Positions 22,975 through 32,600 of a stretch of DNA of 62,970 nucleotides are shown piece by piece (the first letter of the stretch is position 1; each line of letters starts with the position of its first letter). The translations under genes and the position numbers were made by a program. The DNA is taken from the NCBI GenBank assembly GCA_010015675.1, contig ML976990.1, positions 688,246 through 751,215 of the forward strand, in the 5' to 3' direction. The stretch is from Byssothecium circinans (lineage: Eukaryota > Ascomycota > Dothideomycetes > Pleosporales > Massarinaceae). The notes beneath the pieces are model-generated. The model was not told the origin of the DNA. It did no database searches and saw nothing but the letters and a program-made list of their open reading frames with translations.

Positions 22975-23345
22975 TGGAGTAGTGTACAGTAGTGGTTGTA
23001 GTTAGCGCGTGCTTATGTAATTCCGGGATGCAAATTTTTATCTGATGGCGCTAGGGCCGAAAGCGGACTCATCTCCGACATCGCTCCGAACTGCATCTCA
23101 ACGTCACCCACTCACTGCCAGTGACCCTCCCCTTCCGTTGCTCTCCGCCAAGCTCGACTACGCTCAATCAACGTCAATCAATGCAGTCCGCCCCTGTTAA
23201 TTGTTGTGCATACGCTATGCCTGTCTCGCCATGGCGGCTTGGTCGCCGGGTACCTCACCGGGACTCGTCTGGTGTAAGCTGTAAAGCTTCACGACGCCAT
23301 CTCTGTCCATCTGCAGCATCGCCGTAACCTGTCCCCTCCTGCGCA
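22975..23345. promoter_or_regulatory. Promoter of the ABC transporter
   Basis: A 371-bp gap between two plus-strand genes. It carries one GATA palindrome at 23038-23046 (TTATCTGAT), 300 bases before the transporter start. No open frame of note. Confidence 0.6.
23038..23046. promoter_or_regulatory. GATA-type iron-repressor element before the ABC gene
   Basis: A perfect TTATCTGAT (ATCWGATAA on the other strand) followed by ggcgc. It lies 300 bases upstream of the ABC transporter start and is the only such element seen in this gap. Confidence 0.65.
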
Positions 23346-26300
23346 ATGCGCGTCTCAAAGCCTTCGCGGCCAGCCTTGAACCCTTTGCTCACCTTCTTCC
23401 GTCTCCTCTTCTACGCCAATCCGGCATGGCTCGACAAGCTGCTCATCTGTGTGGGCGCCATCTGCGCGACGGCAGCAGGTGTACCTTTCCCCCTAATAGG
23501 CATTATCTTTGGTCAGCTGGTCGATAATATCAACAGTGCGTCCTGTGCGACCGAAACTAGTTCCTCCACCGTGTCCAAAGAGGAACTGCAGCATTCCATC
23601 AACGAGAAGGTGCTGCTCCTGGTGTACATTGCCATCGCTACCTTCGTCCTGATATACACGCATATTGTGTGCTGGAACATTGCCTCTCAACGCCTGGCAC
23701 AGCGTGTTCGAGATCGCTATCTGAAGAGCCTCCTCCGCCAAGACATCGCTTTCTTCGACAACCTCCAGGCAGGAGAGGTGTCCTCGCGCCTCAATGGCGA
23801 TATCCAGGCCATTGAAACAGGCACGAGCGAGAAGGTCGGCGTCTTCCTCACATGCATTTCTTTCTGCATCACGGCGTACATCATCGCCTTCCTCAAAGAT
23901 GCTAAACTAGCCGGCATGCTCATCTCCCTCATTCCCGCCTTTCTCCTCATGACCGTCGTGGGAGGGCGTTTTGTTTCCAAACATTCAACACAGGTCTCCG
24001 ACTACTTTTCCAAGGCAAGCGCTATCGCCTCCGAAGGCCTTAGCCACGTAGGCTTGGTGCATGCTCTTGGGGCCAATGCTCGACTGGAGGAAAAGTTCAG
24101 CGGCTATCTGGGAGCTGCTCGAAGAGAAGGTATTCGGAAGGCCATCGCCGCGGCTTTTCAGGCTGGGACGCTGTACTTCATTGCATTTTCTGCAAATGCC
24201 CTGGCTTACTGGCAGGGAAGTCGAAAGATCGCCGAGACTGTGGACAATGGAGGCAACGGTACGACGGCAGGACAGATCTACACTGTCATCTTCATCTTGG
24301 TCGATGGTAAGAGATTCAACCCCATAAGTCATCCATTGCTAAGGCATCTAGGTGCAATCGTCCTCAGTCAAGTCGCTCCTCTTTTGCCCCTATTTAGTGG
24401 GGCTGTCGCTGCATTCGAACGCCTGAGGACCGATATCGATCACTACCCGTCGATTGATAGTACCTCGAACTCCGGTGAACGGCCCACAACTATTACCGGT
24501 ACCATTGACTTTCAAAACGTATCGTTCACGTACCCATCACGACCGGAACATCCCGTGCTTCAAGACGTCTCCTTCCAATGTGAAGCTGGTAAGCTCACTG
24601 CAATCGTTGGTCTGTCAGGTAGTGGAAAATCGACCATTGCTGCTCTGATCTCGCGATTCTACGACCCAACGAGCGGCATTATCTCACTTGACGGTCACGA
24701 CGTCAAATCACTGAATGTGAAGGCGCTACGAGGTCACATCAGTCTCGTGCCTCAAGAACCCTCGCTGTTGGACAGATCCGTTCTAGAGAATATCGCACTT
24801 GGGTTAGTCAACTCTCCCACCCACGCCCACTTGGAAAGTGAACTGCTGTCAGACACTTTATCGCAAGTCGTGAAACAGGCGGCAGACAGCGAAGACCTGG
24901 AGAAATGTGCGGAGAGGTGGGGGCCACATGTTGCCGAGATTGTTCACCTGGTTCGGAAGGCAGCTGATCTTGCCGATGCCACAGCATTCATTGACCGTCT
25001 TGAAAATGGACTGGCTACTTCGGTGGGTTCAAGTGGAAGTCTCATTAGTGGCGGGCAAAAACAGAGGATTGCTCTTGCGCGAGCTCTAGTGCGAGATCCC
25101 AAGATTTTGGTGCTCGACGAGGCTACTGCAGCCTTGGACTCAGCCAGCGAGCAACGCATCCAATCTGCCATTGCGAAGGCTTCGGAAGGCCGGACAGTCA
25201 TTTCGATTGCTCACCGTTTGTCTACCATCAGGGCTGCAAGCAAGATCATCGTCATGAAGACTGGTACTATCCTCGAGCATGGAACCCATGATGAGCTGAT
25301 GAGCCATGATGGTTCCTATGCCGACCTCGTCCGACTGCAATCTGTCAAGCCCGTCAACGACCAATCTCGTACCTCTGGCCAGGATGAAAATGAAGACATC
25401 GACGCCATTGAACGATCTAAGCAATCCTCTATCGCAAAGAATATCAGCGATAAGACTACGACCCCTGCCGCAAATTCCGAAGCCGGCGAAGAAGCAATTA
25501 TAGGCAAATCTATCTTTAAGACCATGACGCCCTTGATACGTCCATATCTCTTCCTCATGCTCTTAGCCTTCTTCGCTGCCGCTCTTGTTGGAGGAACATA
25601 CCCAGCATCTGGTACCATTTTCGGGAATACCTTGGGCAGTTTTTCACCCTGTCATACGGGCGACTTCATCCGATCTCGAGGTCTTTTGTTCTCTGGGCTA
25701 TTTTTCATGCTGGCCTGTGTCGAATTCCTCGCGAACTTTACAAGCTGGGCTGTATTTGGTTATATTTCCGAACGCCTTCTGTTCAAGGTCCGTGTTGGAA
25801 CCCTTCGCTCACTACTCTCCCAGCCATTGCAATGGCATGAATCCCATGGCCGCAGTCCGACTACACTTCTTGGATATATTACCAAAGACGGCAGTTCACT
25901 AGCAGGTTTTAGTGGTTCTATTGTCGGCACCTTGTTCTCTGTGGTCATCAACTTCGTCGTAGCAGTCACTCTTTCACTGGTGCTTGCTTGGAGAATAGCA
26001 CTCGTACTCTTGGCTATTGTACCGCTACTACTGGGTGCGGGCATCATGCAATTCAGGTCCATCTCCCGGTTCAGCGAGAAGCACGCTGGTGCCTTCTCGT
26101 CATCTATCGGCATCACTGTTGAAGCTGTTTCAAACATTCGCACCGTCGCCTCACTATCACTCGAGGAAGAGATAATCCAGACATATCGTCGCTCTCTACG
26201 GGCTCCGCGGAAAGAGATGGTGCTTCAGAGCTTCAAGTGCAACGTGTGGCTTGCGGTTGCAAACTCCCTAGGCAACGTACTGTATGCATTTGCGCATTGG

Positions 26301-27338
26301 TGGGGATCGACAAATATCCTTGAGGGAAGGTACTCGCAGACAAAGTATTTCATCATACTCATTGCCATGCTGGTGTCGGCCCAACTTTGGGGCCAACTAT
26401 TCACACTCGCGCCTGAAATCTCGCGAGCAAAGAGCGCCATTTCAAGAATTGTGGGCGTTCTCGAACTACGGAACAGCACTTCGGATGTCTCGTCAGGCAT
26501 ATCGACACCGAATACAGACGACATAGACCACGAGAAGAAGGACATCGAATCTCATGCCGACTCATTCGCAGCCCCGACTTTCTCTAGTGGTGCCGCAGTC
26601 GAATTTCGAGAAGTCGCATTTTCATATCCCGCCCGCCCCAACGTACAGGTGATCAAATCCCTTTCCTTATCCATCCAACCCGGTCAGTTTTGTGCTCTGG
26701 TCGGCCCGTCAGGGGCTGGTAAAAGTACCGTCTTGGCCCTGCTTGAACGATTCTATCAGCCCTCTGTGGGTAGTATTGCAATCAACGGCATGAACATTGC
26801 ACGACTACATGGCACTTCCTTCAGAAATGAAATCGCCTATGTCCCTCAAGACAATGTTCTTTTCCATGGTACTATCAAGTTCAACATCTGTCTTGGTGCA
26901 AGACCAGGTTACACACCTACCGACACTGAGATCCAGGAAGCCTGCGAACTAGCGAGTATCCATGAGACGATCATGGGCCTTCCCCAGGGATACGACACGG
27001 AAGTTGGTTCCAACGGTTCCCAACTTTCGGGCGGGCAACGTCAGCGCTTATCAATTGCGCGTGCGCTTGTTCGAAAGCCGAAGCTGTTACTTCTCGACGA
27101 GAGCACCAGTGCCCTTGATGCCGAAAGCGAAAAGGCACTGGAGCTAGGCCTCGATCGGGCTGTCAAAGGTCAAGGCGTCACCGTTATTGCTATCGCGCAT
27201 CGTTTGCGGACCATCGCTAGAGCCGACGTGATCTTCTTGGTCGAGGGGGGCGAAGTGGTAGACCAAGGCCGGCACGAGGATCTCGTACAGCGGAGCGAGA
27301 GCTATCGCGTCAACGCATTGCATCAGATGGTGGCCTGA
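23346..27338 (+). CDS. Full-length ABC exporter (ABCB type) of the siderophore cluster
   Basis: Two-half ABC transporter, TMD1-NBD1-TMD2-NBD2. The frame is 1,330 codons. It includes a 45-nt intron at 24307-24351 (gtaaga to tctag, a multiple of three without a stop); splicing gives 1,315 residues and restores VDGAIVLSQVAP. NBD1 has Walker A GLSGSGKST, signature ISGGQ and Walker B ILVLDEA. NBD2 has GPSGAGKST, LSGGQ and LLLLDES. A His follows each (AHRLST and AHRLRT). Six-helix membrane domains precede each NBD. ABC transporters beside siderophore NRPS genes are known in Aspergillus (next to sidD) and near NPS6 in Cochliobolus. Siderophore or breakdown-product export at plasma or vacuolar membrane is likely but inferred. 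Its stop is 110 bp from the GNAT stop. Confidence 0.9.
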   Translation: MRVSKPSRPALNPLLTFFRLLFYANPAWLDKLLICVGAICATAAGVPFPLIGIIFGQLVDNINSASCATETSSSTVSKEELQHSINEKVLLLVYIAIATFVLIYTHIVCWNIASQRLAQRVRDRYLKSLLRQDIAFFDNLQAGEVSSRLNGDIQAIETGTSEKVGVFLTCISFCITAYIIAFLKDAKLAGMLISLIPAFLLMTVVGGRFVSKHSTQVSDYFSKASAIASEGLSHVGLVHALGANARLEEKFSGYLGAARREGIRKAIAAAFQAGTLYFIAFSANALAYWQGSRKIAETVDNGGNGTTAGQIYTVIFILVDGKRFNPISHPLLRHLGAIVLSQVAPLLPLFSGAVAAFERLRTDIDHYPSIDSTSNSGERPTTITGTIDFQNVSFTYPSRPEHPVLQDVSFQCEAGKLTAIVGLSGSGKSTIAALISRFYDPTSGIISLDGHDVKSLNVKALRGHISLVPQEPSLLDRSVLENIALGLVNSPTHAHLESELLSDTLSQVVKQAADSEDLEKCAERWGPHVAEIVHLVRKAADLADATAFIDRLENGLATSVGSSGSLISGGQKQRIALARALVRDPKILVLDEATAALDSASEQRIQSAIAKASEGRTVISIAHRLSTIRAASKIIVMKTGTILEHGTHDELMSHDGSYADLVRLQSVKPVNDQSRTSGQDENEDIDAIERSKQSSIAKNISDKTTTPAANSEAGEEAIIGKSIFKTMTPLIRPYLFLMLLAFFAAALVGGTYPASGTIFGNTLGSFSPCHTGDFIRSRGLLFSGLFFMLACVEFLANFTSWAVFGYISERLLFKVRVGTLRSLLSQPLQWHESHGRSPTTLLGYITKDGSSLAGFSGSIVGTLFSVVINFVVAVTLSLVLAWRIALVLLAIVPLLLGAGIMQFRSISRFSEKHAGAFSSSIGITVEAVSNIRTVASLSLEEEIIQTYRRSLRAPRKEMVLQSFKCNVWLAVANSLGNVLYAFAHWWGSTNILEGRYSQTKYFIILIAMLVSAQLWGQLFTLAPEISRAKSAISRIVGVLELRNSTSDVSSGISTPNTDDIDHEKKDIESHADSFAAPTFSSGAAVEFREVAFSYPARPNVQVIKSLSLSIQPGQFCALVGPSGAGKSTVLALLERFYQPSVGSIAINGMNIARLHGTSFRNEIAYVPQDNVLFHGTIKFNICLGARPGYTPTDTEIQEACELASIHETIMGLPQGYDTEVGSNGSQLSGGQRQRLSIARALVRKPKLLLLDESTSALDAESEKALELGLDRAVKGQGVTVIAIAHRLRTIARADVIFLVEGGEVVDQGRHEDLVQRSESYRVNALHQMVA

Positions 27339-27448
27339 AGCTGTCGAGGTCAGTCTATTCTCCTTTGTTGACATAGCATACATAGCATATCATGGCGCAT
27401 GTTTTCGACCTGTCAACATCAGATATTATCTAATTTATTCCTGTTACT

Positions 27449-28302
27449 TCATGCCGACTTCCCAGTGTTTGGAAGAATGTCCTTTACTGCTTTAGGGAGT
27501 ATGTCCTCTCGCCCTTCAGGAACCCACACCATTAGCGGGATTTCAACGTCCGCCGTGCCTGTCATAACAGTACCAGCCTTGTGCACTATCTTCTCTTGAA
27601 GCCGCCTAAACCCCAGCTTCTCATACAGCCCTTCTCCCTTCATCGAAGACTCCAGATAGGCAGGGAGGTCGGCCTGTTCCGCGACCCGCAGTCCATACTC
27701 GGTGAGCAGCTTGCCAATACCTTTGCGCTGTACATCAGGGTGTACTGCTATCACGTGAGGGTACACGTATCGCTCTTCGTCAAACAGCTTTTCTCGGGCA
27801 TTCCACATTGGCTCTAATAGCGCTTCAGCTCTTTCGCGCTCTTCTCCTTGGAGCCACAGAAGACCGCCTTTCTTCCATTCGCTTGGTGTAATATACACGT
27901 CCAAAAGGCCCATACCGACGATTTCGTTGGTCTCGGTATCGATGCATTTCAGCGTATATTGTGTGGAGGATGTGTGCCAGTAGGCGAGTACGTGTTTGGC
28001 GTGCGTCTTTCTACCCTGTCATCAGCTATACTTGCTTCCTGAGGTCACCACGCAAGCGAATGGTACGACCATGCAGGCAGGCATGCTCAACAGCCTCAAT
28101 TCATGCGGAGTTTCTTTCGATAGCTACATATACGAGAATCTCTCCTTACGCACCTGAATTCTGACTCAGGATTGAGCATATCCTCTTTCGGCGTACCCGG
28201 AAAAAGTGCCTTCGTTATAGCATCGTCGGCAAACGCTGCAAAGTACACATCGTACACCTTGACAATGTCCGGTATGAGAGCCGGGAGGACGACGTATCCC
28301 AT
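27449..28302 (-). CDS. GNAT-family N-acetyltransferase, possibly SidG-like
   Basis: Acetyl-CoA-dependent N-acyltransferase of the GNAT fold, 236 residues. Two exons, 28302-28154 and 28010-27449, are joined across a 143-nt intron (gtgcgt to ggtag), giving SEFRKTHAK. GNAT motif A is clear: VIAVHPDVQRKGIGKLL (136-152) with the acetyl-CoA loop QRKGIG. Motif B is GLYEKLGFRR (177-186). There is no peroxisomal signal and no membrane span. It shares a 1.37-kb divergent promoter with the NRPS, including four GATA palindromes, so the two are probably co-regulated by iron. By analogy it could acetylate the finished siderophore, as SidG does with fusarinine C. I cannot prove orthology by eye. Confidence 0.8.
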
Positions 28303-28520
28303 GGTTCCGATACACTTGTGACTTCAGCCACCAAATCCGTACGTTATATCTGTCTGCTTGCGTATGCAGAGTGCAAATGGTCGAAAAACAAATTTTGATG
28401 GAGTAGCCGAGATCTGTCCGTATTCAAAAAAATTCCGCGTGGACGTGAATTGGGCAACGCTGTCACAATATTGTACAACACACGTTCCTGCGCTCATAAG
28501 CATCTGCGTACGGAGTAAAG

Positions 28521-28529
28521 TTATCAGAT
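28521..28529. promoter_or_regulatory. GATA-type element 219 bp before the GNAT gene
   Basis: TTATCAGAT within a longer string, gtaaagttatcagatccgc, that closely matches the site at 18984 in the ligase promoter. The flanks agree for about 20 bases apart from scattered changes. This suggests a wider protein-DNA contact or a copied promoter module. Confidence 0.75.
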
Positions 28530-28903
28530 CCGCGTTTAGCGAAGAGCCTTTCCCGTGCTTTACGACGCTTCGGCCTAAAGAAAACACCTTTGATCGTATA
28601 TGCAGCCTCACACGCTTTATGGCACCTTGGCATTTGTTAACGCCTAAGGAAGAAAAAATCGAGTGCTCACGCGTGCTTTTCTTTTCTCCTTGGCAACATC
28701 TATGTACGGGTACGTTCTTCAAGCTCGGGTCCACAATTCCGACGGCACAGGGCACTAGAACAACGATGACGATCGCCTGAAGAGTTTGCTAGCCCCTTGT
28801 CTCTTCATGCAAGAGGTGGAGTCCCCACACCATGACGACGACCAGTCGGAGACGCCAGATGGATGGCAAGCGAGGTCCGAGAAACGGCCGCTACATTAGA
28901 TTA

Positions 28904-29154
28904 GATTATCAGATGGAAAACGGACCACTCGCTCAAAGCCAGTCGACATCACACTGCATGAGCATCAATTTATTCACGCTGCCACTTCCCGCTTGTTCTA
29001 CTTGATCAGGCAGCTCCGAGGGAATGCCGCAAGCTAGCGGGGATTGCACTTTGCAGTGCTGATCTGGCGCGGGTGAAGCTGGGCAATGGGCTGTCGAGTT
29101 AGAGTTATCAGATGCAGCTAGTGAGCGCTAGCATTCATCGTCGTTTTATCTGAT
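28904..29154. promoter_or_regulatory. Three GATA-type elements upstream of the NRPS
   Basis: Perfect sites at 28904-28912 and 29105-29113 (both TTATCAGAT) and 29146-29154 (TTATCTGAT followed by CCGC). They lie 520-770 bases before the first in-frame ATG of the NRPS. With the site at 28521 they form the cluster's second dense regulatory region. Confidence 0.75.
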
Positions 29155-29676
29155 CCGCCCTTTTCATGGGACGGCTCGGTGTTGGCAGCTTGGCGCGGTG
29201 ATGGACTCTTGTTTTTATTACAAGATTGACTGAATTGGTGTATTAATTGACGAGGGTGTCAATTTAGCGAGACGAAGTCGGGGCTGACCCCTGTGATCGA
29301 GCGTCTGATCATGGCGTTACGTTAGGGCGTGGGTGGGCGGCAGGGCTTGCTTGAAGACAGGATGTCGCGAATAGAACGGCGCAGGTCATGGGCCGATATT
29401 TTCATGACGATAGAGGCTGCGGTTGCATAGACGGCGCATTGCCTGCAAGGGGATGATTCGTTCAAGACTGGACCGCGAGGTGGACGTAGTGTGGGTGTAG
29501 AGTAAAGTGAGTCGGATCTGCAGCGATGTACTGTTCCCGTGTTCTTCTCTGGTGGGCCTCGGGGGAATTGGAGCTCGGGTATGCTCTAACTATCAGACAG
29601 TTGACCAGCTCTCCCCGGTTACTTGCACGTAAGGACCGACAGCTGGTTTGAGCTTTGGACTGCCGTCTTCGCAGTT

Positions 29677-32600
29677 ATGCTAGGAGACTTTTATGAGAAA
29701 GCTTGGGATCTTGACAGAAGAGTTCAGACGGATCCTAGGAGTTTGAACTTAGTACCGCAACACCATCAATCGCGAAACGAGGGATCGACGGAGAAGAAGA
29801 CCAGTAGAAAGAAAGAACGAAAAAAAATTTGGGATCAGTTGAAGAGAATAATGCATTTGAGGAAGAGCGATGAGGCTATGAGGGGAGGTACTTTTCAGGC
29901 GAATGGGGAAGTGCAGAATGGCATATCGAAGAGTCAAGGGATGAATGGCGCGCAATCGCATACGAATATGAATGGAAAGACGGAGGATGTGGTTGAGATT
30001 GAGATTGAAGTTGAATTGGCCGGCATCGCTTCGATGGTGGAGAGAGTTTTAACAGGTTGGGTCTTGGTTGTTGAACGGTACCAGCGAGACTCTTTCAATT
30101 GCTTTACTTGGGGCGTGAGGAACACTGGCGCGAAGAACTCTCAATGCATCTCCGCCGGCGACCTGGATTTTGCGGGCCTAAAAACGGTGAATCATCTTCT
30201 GGAGAAGATGCGGAGTCTACGATCAAGAGAGATTTCTCCGGGCTTGGAAGAAGCGCCTGTCCTATACTTCAATGACGGTTCGAATGATGAGGTGAGCTTC
30301 CAACTCAGAACTGGCAGATTTGGGCTAACAGCATCGATTTGAGTGGGCTTTTGAGGTATCAGTCGAGTTCCTGTCGCAGAGGCTACGAATCATGTCACGG
30401 TGGCAGCCGCCTACAATGTCTCAGTATCAGGCAACATCCCAACTTCGCTCTTTCGAAAGCATTCTCAGAACCATACTGATTGATACTCAACCTTCAATCT
30501 CAAGTATCTCTGGGATAACGGAAGATGAACTGGACGTAATTTGGGACTGGAGTACACCACTACCCTCATATTTGGATATTTGTACTCACACAATAATCTC
30601 TCAGAAAGCGCAACTATATCCCGACAAGTTTGCCGTTGAGGCGTGGGACGGCAATTTGACCTATGCACAAGTTGATCTGCACTCTACGGAACTCGCACAG
30701 AACCTTCAGCTGCTGGATGACTCCCCGAGACAGATCATTCCTGTGCTGTTTGAGAAGTCGCGATGGACGGTCGTTGCCGTCCTCGCGGTTATGAAGGCCG
30801 GGGCCTGCTTTGCACTTCTCGACCCAGCACAACCTGAAGGGCGACTAAGAGCGATCACAAAACAGGTCAATGCCAAACTTCTGCTCTCATCAAAGGCTCA
30901 AACCTCGTTGGGTGCGCGCATAGCACCAGGCGTTTCCGTCGTCCCGGTCTCCCAATCCAAGTTCGAGAAGCTATACAGTCCCACTGCTGGAGACCTACCA
31001 ACAATGAGTCTACCAGAAGTGCAATCTACGCAATCAATGTACATTCAATTCACTTCTGGAAGTACCGGAACGCCGAAGGGCTGTATCCTCACGCATGGGC
31101 AGTTCACATCTGGCGTTATCCCGCGAGCCCAGTGCATAGGCTACAACGAGCATTCTCGCGTTCTAGACTTTGCGAGCTATGCCTTCGATGTGTGCATTGA
31201 CTCGATGCTATGTACTCTCGCGCATGGCGGCACGCTCTGTACATTGTCAGATGAGCGTCGCATGAACGACCTCAGTGGTGCGATGCGAGACATGCGCGTC
31301 AACTTGGCGGGTATGACACCTTCGGTGGCAAGGACACTAGATGTTGACATTCTCCCCCAGCTGGATAGCCTTGCTGTCGGAGGGGAAGGTATATCTGTCA
31401 GTGACGCAGCGAATTGGCGCAAGAAGACCACAGTCGTCAACTGCTATGGTCCATCTGAGTGTACGGTCGGCGCAACTTACAATAACCAAGTCGGCTTGAG
31501 GCCTTACATTAGTATGGGTAGCGGCAATGGCTGTGTCGTGTGGGTCACTAATCCCGAAGACCATAACAAACTCGTTCCGCCTGGCGCGGTTGGCGAGCTT
31601 CTCATCGAAGGCCCAATCGTCGGAAACGGGTACTTGAACAACCCGGCCAAGACTAAGGAGGTCTTCATAGAAGACCCTGACTTTCTGCTCGCTGGAAGTA
31701 AGTCTTTCCCTGGACGCCATGGCCGAATCTACAAGACGGGCGACCTTGTGCGCTACGACCCCGACGGTAACGGCGAAGTTATTTTCGTCGGTCGCCAGGA
31801 CCAACAGGTCAAACTACGTGGCCAGCGCATCGAACTTGCTGAGATTGAGTTCAACATGAAGCAACATCTCTCACTGAATGCTCAGCTCGCTGTCGAGGTC
31901 ATTAAGCCTGCCGGTGGTACCGGAGAACCCACTCTTGTCGCCTTCATTGCCGAGCAGAAGAACGACGGGAGTATGAGGAATGCCGATGGCGATGTTTTTG
32001 CCAATTTTTCATCCAAGTTCCAAGCTGAGTTGAGGGAAATGACAAAGCGGCTCGTCGACATTCTACCGGTGTATATGGTGCCGACTGCATATGTGCCGCT
32101 TTGGAATTTGCCGTTGATGGTCAGTTGTAAAACTGATAGGAAGAGGTTGAAGGAGATTGGTTCGAGAATCACCAGGCAAGATCTGAGACGCTTCAGTGCC
32201 GCTATGGGCGACAAGTCGCAGCCCAAAACGGATATGGAAATCAGGTTTGGGAAGCTTTGGGCCAAGGTCCTCGGCGGCGATGCGGATTTTGGCGCCAATG
32301 ATAACTTCTTCAGTATGGGAGGGGACTCGTTGAGGGCGATGAAGTTGGTGGCTGCGGCGAGAGAGGATGGCTTGATGGTCTCGGTGCCGGATATCATGCT
32401 CAATCCTACACTTTCGGGTGTGGCTTCAAAGGCGAAGAAGCTTGACGAAGAGGAAGGCAAAGACGTGGAAGCTTTCTCGCTCATTCCGAATGAATGGGGA
32501 GCTGACAAGGCGAAGCGAGAGACTGCTGAGCTGTGCGGTGTCAAGAGTGAAGAAGTGGTAGATGTTTACCCGTGTACGCCGCTGCAAGAAGGCTTGATGG

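Larger units (their letters stand above)
28303..29676. promoter_or_regulatory. Divergent promoter of the GNAT and NRPS genes
   Basis: An intergenic stretch of 1.37 kb with no supported gene. It contains four ATCWGATAA elements (28521, 28904, 29105, 29146). An upstream NRPS exon within 29200-29676 cannot be excluded. Confidence 0.6.
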
